A DNA stretch of 64,000 bases from Gnetum montanum (taxonomy: Eukaryota; Streptophyta; Gnetopsida; Gnetales; Gnetaceae). The stretch spans positions 380,316-444,315 of the forward strand of contig MNCI01022058.1 in the NCBI GenBank assembly GCA_015680685.1, written 5' to 3'. The position numbers and the translations under genes are program-made. Below, piece after piece: positions 44,585 to 57,354 of the stretch. Position 1 is the stretch's first letter. Each line of letters starts with the position of its first letter. Below the pieces are notes generated by a model. It searched no databases. It saw only the letters and a program-made list of their open reading frames with translations, and was not told the origin of the DNA.

Positions 44585-47180
44585 TTAGGTGGTAGAGGAG
44601 CTTGGATATTTTGGCACCTTAATGATGAATGCTGCCTGTGGTGTTGGTGCGGGTAGTGGTGCGACTCTAAGCACAAAAGGTGTAGGGGTGGGTGTCTGAC
44701 AAGGAGTTTTAAGGAAAAAGGGTTGCTGTGATGTTGTTTTTTGTTGTTGTTGGGGTTGCTGTGTTATTGGGAGGCACACGCACCATGAATGGTTGTTGTC
44801 GTGTTTTGGATTATTGTCAATGCCAATGACATTGATGGTATACCCCACATTGTCAGCATTTAGGGGGTCTTTGTAAACATGCATTTGATTCTCGAGGTAG
44901 ACAAGACTACTTTCATCCAAGACCAATTTTCCCTGATCAATTATCCATTGGATGTCATCTTTCAACTCTAAATAGTAGTCTGTATCATGACCACACAGTT
45001 GGTGATAGTCACAGAAACGTTCCAACCTGAAGTTCTTAGGGACTAGTGGCTCATTGGGCATGGCCAAGGAGGGGTTCTTAAGAACTTCACAGTACTATTG
45101 ATGATGTTTGATTGCTTCTTCTGACATCCATTTATGTTGTATACACCTAGCTCCCAACAGTTGCTTCAGAAGTTCTGAAGGCTTAATGGGTAGGGGGTAT
45201 ACTTGGAGTGATCCTTGCACTCAAAGTTAGGCCTAGGCTAGGTTGGTGCCTCACATGCTGATGTTGAGGGTTGATCGGTGTTGCTTGAACTAGGTGTGGT
45301 GTTGGATGCTATGGCCAACTTCTTGTTGTTACTGTTGTTGGGCTTGGTCTCATTGGCCATAGCAGCCACCGTGGTTGTTATGGCCTTGCCCTTCTCTTTG
45401 TCTTTCTTGATATGTATGTTTTTGTATGTGACATAGGTTGGGTCTTTGCTAGCTTCAACCACATCCTGGATGATCTTAGTCTAGGAAAAGGCTTGGCTAA
45501 GGGAATGTTGAGCTAGGTAATAGAGCTTAGACTTAATAAAATCATTTACTGCATCCTTGAAGATGGCCAACAAGTGGGCCTCAGTGATAGGCTCACATAT
45601 CTCATTTAAGGTTGACCTCCACCGCTATATGAATCTCTGCACGGATTCTAGCGGGTCTTGCTTGACACTCATGAGCTGGTCCAGTGTGACCTCTGATTTT
45701 AGGTTGTATTTGAAGTGGGTCAAAAATTGGCTTAACAGCTCTTCTAGGGTGGAAATGGAGGCATGTAGGAGCACACAGTACCAATCCAGAGCTTTACTTA
45801 TGAGGGACATGGCAAAGACACAGATGATGGTGTGTGGCCATGGTTGTAGCAATAGGGATTCAGACCTGAAGGTCACCAAATGTGCATTGGGATCATCCTC
45901 CTCGTTATATTTTGTAAAGTTGGGGAGCGGCACCTTGGGAGGTAGCATAAGCATAGGTACTACTTGCTAATAGGGTCATCATGGTAAAAGTCCATGACCT
46001 GCATGGTATCAGAATTGGTGGCTTTAAGTCGTTTGATTTCTTCAGTGAGGGTCTGGATGAGTTGAAAGGCTTGATCCAGACCCGGAGATGTTGTAGATGG
46101 TTATTAGGCTGCAAGAGAAACCATTGTTGGTGGCATTGTAAGGGTAGCAGCCTGTCCCATGGGGGGCGCTGTTGGGGCTGCTCTAGCAAGTGGTGTTGCC
46201 TGGGCAGTCCACCACCCAATGGGTGGTGCTGTTGGGGCGGTAGCCATTGGTGGCACTGTGGGCTTGGCTACTTGCCCAGTTAGCAGGGCTACCCACAACC
46301 TTATGTTTGGTTTCACCACCTGCAGGACTTGGTACATTTGGTGCTGTATGTGATGCAACATTAGAGAAGGTTACGCAGTAGGGAAAGAAGTGGTTGGTGT
46401 CCACTAGACAGTTGAGAGTGGATCTACTACTAGCAATGGAACGGGTGTAGACGAGGGACTAGGAGCAAAGCTGACGTGTGATTGTGACATGGGAAGAGTA
46501 TGCACGTATGGCAGTGTAGTTGTGATTGATGTTGGATATGCTGTCGAAACAAATTGGGAAGGGAGGGTAACTGGGAAAGAGGTTGAAAGGACCAGTTGCT
46601 GGTACGTTGAAAGCATTGGGTAACTACCCATTGCTGAAGAGGATATGGGCTGTGGCAGGGTTGTGGTGACCATGAAGGAGGAAAAAGTAAAGAGCGGGTT
46701 CCATTAGAAGATAGCAACGGAAGGGATAGTCATGGTGTAGGTCTAGCCATCACCTTTGGAGTGGGAGTCCAAGTCTTCTTGCCCATCCTGGAACACTTCA
46801 TCGTAATGGGACCCTGTGTCTTGCTCCCTAGACCTATTCACTCACATCAACTGGTTTAACACCCATTGATACACTTCCATTAGGAGGATGGTAACATCAG
46901 GGGCAAGGATGAATTCCCTTTCATTTCGGTGAAGGAACTTGAAGTTATGTTTATCCTCAAGTTCTTGGCGATCCAAGGGTAGATTCGCCTGGACTTTTGT
47001 GTAAAGGAAATCATATCGCTCTGCGTCTTGTGCCAAACGCTCGACTGACAGGTGCCGTAGTCTAAGGGACTGACGAGGTGCTAGCACTAGGCTGGGCGGC
47101 CATTCGACACTTGTCACATGTTGGATAGAGTATGGTACCTCTAGGTCCGAGGTGGGAATGACAGTGGTTATGGGAATCAT
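44585..47180 (-). pseudogene. E5 gag remnant
   Basis: Start chosen at 47180 (MIPITTVIPTSDLEVPYS), because the conserved N-terminal block YDFLYTKVQANLPLD...NFKFLHRNEREFI (~47010-46920) follows and is shared with E6. A Pro/Thr/Ser/Val-rich low-complexity stretch spans ~46700-46000. The capsid domain (LPNFTKYNEEDDPNAHLVTF, LISKALDWY, LEELLSQFLTHFKYN, QDPLESVQRFIQRW) spans ~45930-45590. Then a Thr/Asn/Ser-rich linker leads to the Tat-type finger FCDYHQLCGHDTDYYLELKD (~45020-44960) and a Pro/Gln-rich tail. Several stops and shifts interrupt it. Confidence 0.8.
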
Positions 47181-47537
47181 TTTCTGTTGTAAAAATGGAA
47201 ACTGTAAAAGAGAGAGAAGGGTTGAAATTGGGTATGCTAGGGAGTGTCGGAAGGTGGGTTCCTTCACTATTACACCTGCTATGCCAAGCAGGACTGCTAC
47301 ACTGAAAGGTTCGCTACACCATAGGAGACGCAGGCAGCGTAGCATAGCCAACCAAGTAAATGTGGTACGGTAAGTGATTAGAGGCTTTCGTCCTGCCAAG
47401 TTCCAAAGAAAGCATTGTTGTGACCAGTCTACACCACACGGTGTGTAGGCAACCACAAGGATGTCACGTCTACGCTAGTAGGTGATGGGGTACAGATAAT
47501 GTGTAGGATTACCCGTGATACGTAGAAAGGGCACAAA

Positions 47538-47560
47538 GGGCCCTCCTTCTAATGCCAAAA
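47538..47560 (-). other. E5 primer binding site
   Basis: The minus strand reads TTTTGGCATTAGAAGGAGGG immediately inside the 5' LTR. E6 has TTGGTGCTAGAAGAGGGG in the same place. The tRNA is not the common Met or Asp type; I could not assign it from sequence. Confidence 0.55.
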
Positions 47561-47562
47561 AC

Positions 47563-49223
47563 TGTAACGACCGACAACATCAGTGGCTAGAACACCGAGA
47601 GGTTACCGAGCGTATTGCCTAACCCCTGGATCCATGCAAGGGTCGTGCTGGGGTAAATCCAAATGGGTTGCCCTGAATAGTCTAGTTGATTAGACATGGA
47701 CTTAATTAGTGTACAATAACCTTTTGTAAAAAATCTCTTTAAAGACATTATGTGCAAGTTAAGCAATGAATGAAAAGTGTAAATTGATGGAAAGTAATGC
47801 AAATTATGATAATAGTAAAAAAAAATGAAACAGGCTTGAGTAAGAAGGTGCACCACCCCAAGATCGGGGGATTTGATCTTTTCTTGACTGAAGGAGGTGT
47901 ACAATAGATGGGCAGTGCGGAAAGGCATGGCTTGCAATGAAGCAGTATGGTCACAGCTCCTTGAACTGCTATCAACAGCTTGCTAACAGGGGCCTTTTAC
48001 TTGCTAGTATCCTTGCCACAGCTAATTGCTAGGAAGCCAAAACGCCAGAATGCCAAACACACTCAAAAAGCCAACCACAAGAAGGATGATTCCAAAAGCC
48101 AACAATGCCAAAAGGCAACCATGCTAAAGATGCTAGAAGCTAACCCCTTGAACATTGTTCACTGGGGTATTTATAGGGCCAGGAGTGGGAGAAAAACATG
48201 GTTTGGACGCCACGTGTCTTGGGTCCCATAGAGTGCATGTGATTATGCCATGCTGTTGTGTAATGCTGGATGTGAAACCTGCTACGCTATGACCATACCG
48301 CTGAAATTGCATGTGCAAGAATCTGGTGAACTACCATATTTGTTACAAGGAAAAGTGCCAACAATGAATGCAAAGTGGAGCCTATGCTCTAGGACTACAT
48401 CTTCCCTACTCTTGTGAGCAGGGTCAAGCGTAGGGACAACTTTGGAGGATAGTCAGGGGGTGCAAAACAAAGTAAACTTACTAATTTTCTCCTTTGAAGA
48501 TATTCCAGGATGAGAGTAACCATTGCCAACAAGTTCTGGAGCTAACTGAAGATGTTCTGGTGTGGCAGCAGAGCAAACTTGTTTGACGGTTGAAGCATGG
48601 GTAAGTAAGCTTACTCCATCAAAGCCATCTGAGTAGAAGTATTGTTAAAGTTCATCCTTGCTACACTATGCTATGCTGTGTAGTGTACCATAGCGTAGCA
48701 TTCAAATTACCGTGATTTCTGATGAAACTTGCCATATTTTGCCATGTTATGTTACTCATGCATCAAGGATGAAGTGGGGTAGATATCCCGAAGGACTGAA
48801 TTATTTTCAATCTCCATCTTGGGTGCTTGATCAATCTTTTCAAGGCCTACTATGCTATGCAACATAGCATAGCATAGCAGGTCTCATAGTTAGAAAACTT
48901 ACCAAACTATTTCGCTCATCCTGAACACTTTCGGCAACTCCTAGCCTGGTCCCTAGGTAGACTGTCAGCTGGGTCAAGTGCCAAGCTGGGCAAGCTAGAG
49001 GGTGTAGCAAGCATGTCAGCCTAGGCAATAGAAAATTTGCTAGACTATGTGGTCTACCACTGGTGCCTCTTTCATGCAAACTGGCCTTGTGGTTGGGTGC
49101 CACATTGACTATACTATAGAGAGTATTGTTCGCATCATCCAACATGATACCATGCTTGTAGGGATCCTTGCCCAAATCCTGGGATTGCAGAATCATGAGA
49201 GTCCCGAAATTTATGGTGTTTCA
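47563..49223 (-). repeat. E5 5' LTR
   Basis: 1661 bp, partner of 30623-32829. TATA box CTATAAATACC on the minus strand (~48178-48186) matches the one at 31221-31235. Two hairpin modules remain (48658-48702, 48843-48883). The right target duplication AGTGA is at 49224. Confidence 0.9.
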
Positions 49224-51141
49224 AGTGAGATGGAGAAACAAGAAGTGAGAAAGGGCCTTAGTTAGAGGGAACCTTCAGGCATGGGTAACATGTCTTTCTA
49301 GTGCCATAACTAGCACTTTTAGCCCATATTGCTTTATTATGTCTAAGGGGTGTTCTTTGAATTCTCATCTTTTTCTCTCTTTTTTTAATGTTTATGCATG
49401 AGAACCACATGATGCAAAGACTTATTTTTATTCACTCAGCTTCTTGATATTTGAACAATGTCAGAATGGTGGAAAACCCAAGAAAAAGCATCCAAGCACC
49501 CAAGAGAATGACCAACACCAATGCATCGAATCCCCTTGAAGTCACACCCTTTTCATCCTTTGAGTCTTTCCTTGGTTTGAAAAATATCCAGCCACCAATT
49601 CNNNNNNNNNNNNNNNNNNNNNNNNNNNNNNNNNNNNNNNNNNNNNNNNNNNNNNNNNNNNNNNNNNNNNNNNNNNNNNNNNNNNNNNNNNNNNNNNNNN
49701 NNNNNNNNNNNNNNNNNNNNNNNNNNNNNNNNNNNNNNNNNNNNNNNNNNNNNNNNNNNNNNNNNNNNNNNNNNNNNNNNNNNNNNNNNNNNNNNNNNNN
49801 NNNNNNNNNNNNNNNNNNNNNNNNNNNNNNNNNNNNNNNNNNNNNNNNNNNNNNNNNNNNNNNNNNNNNNNNNNNNNNNNNNNNNNNNNNNNNNNNNNNN
49901 NNNNNNNNNNNNNNNNNNNNNNNNNNNNNNNNNNNNNNNNNNNNNNNNNNNNNNNNNNNNNNNNNNNNNNNNNNNNNNNNNNNNNNNNNNNNNNNNNNNN
50001 NNNNNNNNNNNNNNNNNNNNNNNNNNNNNNNNNNNNNNNNNNNNNNNNNNNNNNNTTTTCATCTAGCAAATTAAGGGTTACTAACCATTTTTTTTGTGCT
50101 AAATCAAGGTCAAGGTTGAGGTCACATGTCATGGATAGTGTACAGAGCTCAGTTTGAATGGGAAGCATTGGTAATTTACCGTATACTAACTCATAGGGAG
50201 AGTAGCCTATAGGGAGTTTCCATGTGGAGTGGTATGCCCAAAAGAGCATCATTCAATTTAGTGCTTTACTCTCACCTAAACTTGCTAATGGTTCTTATCA
50301 ATATTTGCGTAATCTCCCTGTTGGTGACTTCTACTTGACCGTTTGCTTGGGGGTGGTATGGTGTAGTCAATTTATGCTCAACCCCTAAGCATTGGATTAA
50401 TTTCTAAAACGTTGCACCTATGAAGTGTATACCATTGTCTAAAATATGTGCACGTGGCACACCAAACCTATTTATGATTTGTTGTTGAAAAAATCGTGCA
50501 GCTGTAGATGATGTACAATCTTTAACAGTAGCTTCTGTGGACCATTTTGTTAAGTAATTAATGACAAAAATAATATAAGCTTTTCCATTGGACATCGGTG
50601 TAATCAGCCCCATAAAATCAATTCGCCAAATGTTGAAGGGTTCTAACGATTGAATCCATTGTTACGAACCCTCCATTCTAGCAGTCATTCCCCCATCACA
50701 TTGAAAATGCTCACAAGATTGAACAAAACAATGGGAATCCCAAAATAATGTAGGCTAATAATATCCTACAAGCATGATCTTGATGGTCGTTCGTCTCCCA
50801 GCATAATAACCCCCACAAGGACCCTCATGAGCATCTTGGAGAACTTGCAGTTGATCTATATCAGGAACACACCATCGAACCAAGCCATCAGAACATACTT
50901 TGTAAAGTTTTTCATTGATCTCCATAAAGTACTTGGCTCAGTGAAGAAATTGTTGTTTCTTGTTAATTTAACACTTGTGGTGTTTTTTGGGTGAGGAGAT
51001 AGGTAAGAATGCTATTGTACCAATTTTTCTTCATGTGTCATTGATTATTCATTACACTAGCAAAGAGGAATTCATTAGGGAAATGATTAGACATTGGATA
51101 CTCATCCTCTTTGTTGTCACATCACAATCGAGATAAATGAT
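49224..51141 (-). pseudogene. E2 integrase segment (middle piece of E2)
   Basis: 49229-49601 is 3' untranslated sequence co-linear with E1 ~11665-12010. After the N gap, the minus strand shows integrase: WAYHSTWKLPIGYSPYELVY (~50235-50180), FQQQIINRFGVPRAHILDNG (~50505-50445, second catalytic Asp), ITPMSNGKAYIIFVINYLTK (~50605-50550, next to the first Asp region) and, less clearly, the HHCC region at ~50960-50660. It breaks off at ATGAT (51137-51141), the E6 target site, between INT and RNase H. Confidence 0.75.
49602..50055. other. Assembly gap (454 N)
   Basis: Run of N inside the E2 3' untranslated region/INT end. Long open frames spanning it are artefacts. Confidence 0.99.
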
Positions 51142-53157
51142 TGAAAACACCACAAAATTTTGGCCTAACACTTTTAGACGAGATTCAAGCTAAGTCATGT
51201 AGCTACCCAAGCATGAATATAGCATGACCAAACTTGGAGGCCTCCAAAACAGCCCCCGATGGTTCACGATTCAATAGGAAAGGTTCCCACAGGGCCCACA
51301 GGTGACTGCACTAACTTTCGGCATCCAAAATCAAAAATTTCAGGCTCAAAATGCTTGGTTTTGGCTAAGTACACTTTGGTTACGCTACACAGCGTAAGGA
51401 TTAGCGTAACCAAAATTTGGAGCCCCAAAACTGAGTCAAAATAGGCCGAAATTGAGTACAAGGACCCCCCATGACCTTCACAAAGGCCCCCAGCAATTTC
51501 CAGCCTTTAGAAAATCAAAATTTGGGCCTCAAATGTGCCATTTTTAGTTGATTACGCTGGAGCTACATGTTCATATGCTGCACAACGTATGAACAGCGTG
51601 ACCAAGCTAAAATGGGGCAAAACAAGCAGTTTTAGGCAGCATCTTCAGCACCAGAGCAACCCACAGGGACCGGCAGCACTCGTACATGTTCATAGGCCTC
51701 AAAAAATTTTGTTTTGGGCTTGAAATGTGTCATTTTTAGTTTCATACGTCGGGGTTACAGTTTCATACGCTGCACAGCGTATGAACAACATAACAAACCC
51801 AAACAGGCCCAAAATGGCAGCCAAACGGAGTCACACTTTGCATCTAGGCCACCTTGGAGAGTAGGCAGCATTCAGGCAACATCAAATAGGCATCAACGTA
51901 CAAAAATGAGCTCAAAACAGGGCAAAAACACTTGGTTACACTGGGGGTTACAATTTCATACGCTGCACAGCGTAATGCCCAGCGTAATCAACCAAAACAG
52001 GGCCAAAACGACATCCAAATCAACCCAAATTTGGCACATAGAACCCTCATGACCCATGGCATGTAGATCCACTCTGAAAATGGGTCTCATAGGTCAAAAA
52101 TAGGTTCAAAATGCACTATTTTTTAGGTCATATGCTGTTAGTTACGTTGGCATGCTTCCAACAGCGCAAACCTAGCATAAACACTTTCATACGCTGGACT
52201 TTAGATGCTAGATGCTGATGCTAGAATAGGATATGCACACATCAGAGCTAGATCCATGCACATTGGAGGCTTTGGAAACCTAAAAATAGCAGAGAACTGC
52301 AGATATGGAGGCCAGACACCTAGATCCACGCTTGTACATTAACATCTGTTGCATTTTTGACATTTTTAGTGTTTCAAGTTCTTACGCTGGGCATTACGCA
52401 TGCTAGCGTAAGAGATCTTGGATGCTGCACTGTACATTATAATAGTTTCTATGCATTTTGGTCAAAACGATCACATGTGTCACTTGATCTGCATTTCCTG
52501 CACCCGACAGCCATGGATCTTCACACATATCCGCATCCCACACATCAAAATGGTATAAATACCGCAATTTTCCACGTGATCAGGGGGTTGGCAAATTTGA
52601 TCATAGAGCATCCTGTACACTGAACATTCCAGGAAACATTTCATAGTCTGTGCATTAGACTTAGTTACATTGAGCAAGGACAATCTTGGTCACGCTACAG
52701 AACCTATAACCAAAAACCTGTATTCCCCAGCATCCATTCATATCTATCGGGGCTGACCTCTGACTAGCGGTAATTCGAAACTACATTTGACTGGTGCACA
52801 TTGTAATCATTTGTAATACACATTATTTACATTTTTTCCAGCCAATTTTCAGTTTTCACATAGTTGGCATCATTTACTTTTTTTTCACCGTTTACCGTTT
52901 ACATTCGTTACGCCTATTACGCTTGTTTGCATTCTATTTTCGCTGTTTGTATTTGTTTACACATAACCCAATGCCCTCGCAATTGCGTACGTTTGGGGAA
53001 GTCCTTGTTTGATCTGCATGCAGACCATCCAAGGCACTCTACCTTCATTGTTTTTTTCTACCAGGCCCTCGGGCGAAGGCAGGGTCTTACTGTTTCATCC
53101 ATAGATCTCTCAGCGTCCATTCATTCTAGCCTCTCATTGACGATTTCGGACCATACT
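51142..53157 (+). repeat. E6 5' LTR
   Basis: Pairs with 58909-60929 at roughly 88-90% by eye over the first 170 bp. TATA box GGTATAAATACC at 52552-52563. It holds at least four palindromes on the ACGCT word, including 51375-51414 (12 bp arms TTTGGTTACGCT) and 51762-51785 (11 bp arms TTCATACGCTG, perfect). Confidence 0.9.
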
Positions 53158-53163
53158 ATAAAT

Positions 53164-53180
53164 TGGTGCTAGAAGAGGGG
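53164..53180 (+). other. E6 primer binding site
   Basis: TGGTGCTAGAAGAGGGG, six bases after the LTR end. Same type as E5 (GGCATTAGAAGGAGGG). The tRNA is unassigned. Confidence 0.6.
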
Positions 53181-53918
53181 CCCTTCCGTTTGCATTTGGT
53201 TTGCCTGTTCATAGCATCCCAAATCTGGCATACAGCTATTAATAGCATCCACACGCTGATCTGTGGCAAAAAAACTCCCCACAACATCCATATGCTGATC
53301 ACAGCTTTCACACGCTGCACTCCAGCATACACATGCTCACATAAGCCTTCAGATGCTGCCCCCTACTCACTAACTTCATCTAGACTCTGTTCTTGGCTTG
53401 TACATGCTACACACGGCATTTAGACCTTGTCCACAACTACACACGTTGTCATCTATTGGTACACGCTACAGACTCTGTCTAGAACCTTCTCCCTAGCGTA
53501 CACACGTTGTGCCTTAGCCTTAAACGTTGTTCACAGCACTTCGACGCTGCCCCTAACTTCTTACGCTGCAGTTCATATGTTGTTAGTTTTACACTTAGAA
53601 AATTTTTTCACACGCTGCTAGGTTCTTACGCTAGACACTTAGAAAATTTTTTCACACACTGCCAGGTTCTTACGCTGGACAATTAGAAAAATTTTGACAA
53701 CTTAAACTTCACACGCTGTAGATTTCACATGTTGTAGTTTTGCACATGCTGCACATTGCACATGCTGCATACCACACAGACTTGACATGCTGCACACGCT
53801 GCACACTGGTCACGCTACACACTCAACCCTGACCATGCATTGCACATGCTGCACACCTAGCCCAAAACACACTCAGCAGTTGTTAGCCAGCCTGTACGCT
53901 GCCCCATCACACATCACC
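53181..53918 (+). repeat. E6 leader rich in CACACGCTGC words
   Basis: About thirty variants of CACACGCTGC, CACATGCTGC and TTACGCTG are scattered through the untranslated leader without a fixed period (for example 53249, 53310, 53748-53815). A short duplication ACACTTAGAAAATTTTTTCA occurs at 53591 and 53635. Open frames across it have no motif. Confidence 0.75.
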
Positions 53919-56340
53919 ATGGAATCATCTCAGAACTCTAACGCACACACCTTTCTAATCCTCACGCAGGAACAATACAACTTTATCTATGTGAATATTC
54001 AGGCCAACCTTCCCCTTGACACCATACAACAAGAGGCAAAAAAAAACTTCAAGCGCATATACATGGGAGGTCATGAATTCATCCCCTTTGTATATGACAT
54101 CATCCCCCTTTCTGAGCCTCACCACTGACTCATCTCTCAGCTCCTTCTAGCAAGGAGCCAAAACACACGGTGACCCACTAAGGAGCCCTAAAACCAACAT
54201 GATGTAGATGACTTCGAGGCACAATCTGAACTTGAGGATTCATACCACACCCAAAGTCCCCATGCCTACATGAACTTATTCATTCCACCCGCGCATGGGA
54301 TAGACGGACTCACCAAGTGTCAACGAGCACACAAGCACCGGTATCCTGACAGAGATTACCCACGTCCATCTCCACCATGTACATACCACACATGCAAACA
54401 CATGGAGCCCCTTTCATCACTTCAGCTCCACACATCTAGGGTGTCACTTCACAGTTTGTGGCCAGGCAAGGAACCATACCCCTTGTTCAACAATCCACTG
54501 ACTTCAATGTGCCACACCACACAACCCCAACTATGAACATTGCTCCACAACAACAAATGATAACCCAACAATCTCCCCAACCAACTAACCTGCCTACTGC
54601 CGAAGAGTGGGAAGAAGCCAAACAAATGATGCAAGTGTTAGCTAAAGAGGTAAAGCACCTCAAAATGGCAAACACTGAACAAGTTAAAGTACTGGACTTC
54701 TACCAAGATGATCCAATTAGCTCTTCAGTGCCACCATTAGCTTTACCCAAGGGAATCACACTCCCATAGTTAACCAAGTACAATGGGAAGGGAGACCCAA
54801 ACACTCATTTGGTAACATTGCAATCAGAGACCCTATTTCTTCAAGCTTGGCCCCACACAATCCTACGCGTGTTCGCCATGTTCCTAATAGACAGTGCCTT
54901 AGACTAGTACTGAGCCCTATCACAAAACTCCATATCCTCTTTGGAGGATCTGTTACATCAGTTCATCACTCGGTTTAAGTACAACCTCAAGCCTGAGGTC
55001 ACACTAGACACTCTGATACAGGTGAAACAAGCACCACTAGAGCTTGTGCAGAAGTTCATTCAACGATGGAGTGCAACCCTTAACAAACTTCATGATCCCA
55101 TCCCTGAAACGTATTTTCTTATGATTCTGAAGGGAGCCATGAATGACTTCGTTAAGTTAAAACTGTACTACCTAAGTGCTCAAACGTTGAGCCAAGCCTT
55201 CACATAGACCAAGAACATTGAACAAGCTGCACAAACCAACAATGATACCGCCTATGTGGCTTACAAGAACCAACACGTTGCCAAACAAAAGACAACAATG
55301 GAAACTATAGCCGCAAGCACAAAAACATCAAACACCAGTACCAACCTGCCTGCAACCATAGGGGCCACCCCAAGGTCCAACTTTCAGTGCAAGGATCGCT
55401 CTAAGTATACACCGCTACCCACGTGACCTTCTGAACTACTAGAGCAACTCCTCAAAATTGGGAAAATTCAATACAAACAAGTGGCGAAGAATGCCCACTG
55501 AAGACACGACAGGTACTGTGAGCTACTAAGGAACCCCACCTTAGCAATGTCAAATGAGCCCCCGGTCCCATGACACTTCAAGTTAGATCAATTTTGTCAC
55601 TACCACTAGATGTTCGGTCACAATACCGACAACTGCCATGCCTTACAGGATGATCTTCAGAAAATGATAGAACAGGGCCAACTCAACATCAACACCCTGA
55701 GTCAACCTAGCATAGATGAGGCCTCCTATGTCATAAACTCCATTAGCATAGGAAGCAAACCCAAACCTGTGCGGTAACCTTTCATGATCCATATGCCTCT
55801 CAGCAAGGCAACGATCCCCTCCACCTCCATGAGCAAGAGGCCTCCCATTGTCATCTAGGTGCCACCTCGATCACCTGCAAAACCTTTCATGGTCAAAGTA
55901 CCACCTCTATCGTCTGCTAAGACATTAAATTGGCATGATGCACCGACCACAACCACAAAGAAACCTTTTGTCATCAAGGTGCCACAACAAGCTAGTCAAA
56001 CACCAACGACTCCTCCCAAACTACCATTTGTCATAAAGGTGCCACCACGCAATGGCCCCTCACCTACCCAGAACCCAACCATAGGCAATGTCTCAATCTC
56101 TTCTCCCTCAAGAGTCAACCTTGCCAACAACAAGGGTAAGCCTACCAAATGGTAGCAGAAGAGGACGAACGAAAAATGAACAACATCCACAGCTGAAACA
56201 AAAGCCACACCAAGCAAGCAACAATCGAATGCTGGGGCCTCTACCCCTAATCTCAAGCAAACTAGGCCTAAGTCCTCTATGCAAGAGGCCTATCCCTCAA
56301 CCCACACGAAGGAAGCCAAAACCAACACAACGATGAACAA
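53919..56340 (+). pseudogene. E6 gag remnant
   Basis: Start at 53919 (MESSQNSNAHTFLILTQEQY), followed by YNFIYVNIQANLPLD and NFKRIYMGGHEFI, homologous to the E5 gag start. A Pro/His/Gln-rich part with stops spans 54130-54770. The capsid domain (LTKYNGKGDPNTHLVTLQSE, LEDLLHQFITRFKYN, QAPLELVQKFIQRWSATLNK) spans ~54771-55090, and the finger FCHYH*MFGHNTDNCHALQD lies at ~55585-55650. The tail has tandem KVPP/KVPQ-type units (PFVIKVPQQ, PFVIKVPPR, 55880-56055). Fewer frame breaks than E1, mostly point stops. Confidence 0.8.
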
Positions 56341-56449
56341 CACAGACTTCGTAGCTGCACTAGCCCAGGTAAAACAAATGCTCAAATAGAAGAACACAAC
56401 GATGAGCTTGTATGACCTGGTCATGACTTCAGCTACTAATCATGAAGCC

Positions 56450-57070
56450 TTGGCTAAAATGTTAGCATCCATTCCTATTATAGAGGACATCCTCGCAAAA
56501 GAGGAATCCATTTATGCAATGATTTCGCAACACACACCACAATGATTGGGTTCAAACACCTTAGCCTTCCGTGATGATGTAGTTAAAGTCAACCTCGAAC
56601 GAGGGGAGGTCACAATAGCTCCATTGTCGATTAGCGTACGTGTTGGGAAATGTACCATTCGCAGAGTGCACGTTGATGATTTTTCAGCAACAAACGTAGC
56701 TTTATACTTCATCATCAACAAACTAGGGATGGCAGACGAGATCATGCCAACGAAAACCATGTGTTTAAAATCCTTCAACGAATCATGTGTCATAGTTAAG
56801 GGTACAATCAACTTAGCCTTTGTGGTAGGAGAATAATTCCCCACCAGCGCGGAGTTCACTGTCATAGAAGAGATGCCCAGTTTCAACATGATTCTTGGCA
56901 AACCTTGGCTAGCACAGCAACAAGCCATTTCCTCACTGATACATCAAGAAATCCGCCTTCCATACGAAGGTGGACAAGTCATTATACATGGTGACAACAC
57001 TCCCTTTCAAGCTGACCACAACATAGACATGTCACAGGTCTTGCAAGAGGAGCCTCTTGATGCAACACAC
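56450..57070 (+). pseudogene. E6 protease remnant
   Basis: Co-linear with E5 PR: DDVVKVNLERGEVTIAPLSI, CTIRRVHVDDFSATNVALY (the place of the D-S/T-G active site, here without the Gly pair), LKSFNESCVIVKGTINLAFV, a stop, then EEMPSFNMILGKPWLAQQQA and LPYEGGQVIIHGD. It is the last recognisable protein of E6. The shared deviation from DSG in E5 and E6 could be family-specific or parallel decay. Confidence 0.75.
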
Positions 57071-57354
57071 ATGGCAACAAATGCAACACCTAGAGCCAAA
57101 ATGCCTAGACGAGTGGCCACCAACATAGTATTTAGAGCTAAAACGCCCGAATGAGTGGCAAAAACCATAAGCCTCCCATCGAAGCCTAAGCCTAAAACAC
57201 TTTCAAAACCACATCCGATTAGGAGACAACCACACGATCAAAGTGCCCCAACGGCCAAAAACAAGCTAGATCTCCGCACACTCTTCACATTCTTTCACGG
57301 TGCATATGTGACATTCGTTTGTATTGTACTAGCTTACATGTTCTCTCATGGCCT

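Larger units (their letters stand above)
30623..49223 (-). mobile_element. E5: 18.6 kb Tat-type Gypsy element with an antisense gene
   Basis: Flanked by AGTGA on both sides (30618-30622, 49224-49228). Order in element sense: 5' LTR 47563-49223, primer site, gag, PR, a 5.4 kb spacer holding an antisense seven-exon gene between two copies of a tandem-repeat module, RT, RNase H, archaeal-type RNase H, INT, a third module, 3' untranslated region, polypurine tract, 3' LTR 30623-32829. The second RNase H (NNVAEYEGLL) and gag finger (FCDYHQLCGHDTD) are diagnostic of the Tat lineage (Ogre, Retand, Grande and relatives). Ogre elements are known for an intron or spacer between PR and RT, the same place as the antisense gene here. 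All frames are interrupted. Confidence 0.9.

Noticed and set aside
49451-50252. Frames of ~200 codons across the second N run
   Set aside because: Artefact of the gap, except the short integrase text on the minus strand right of 50056.
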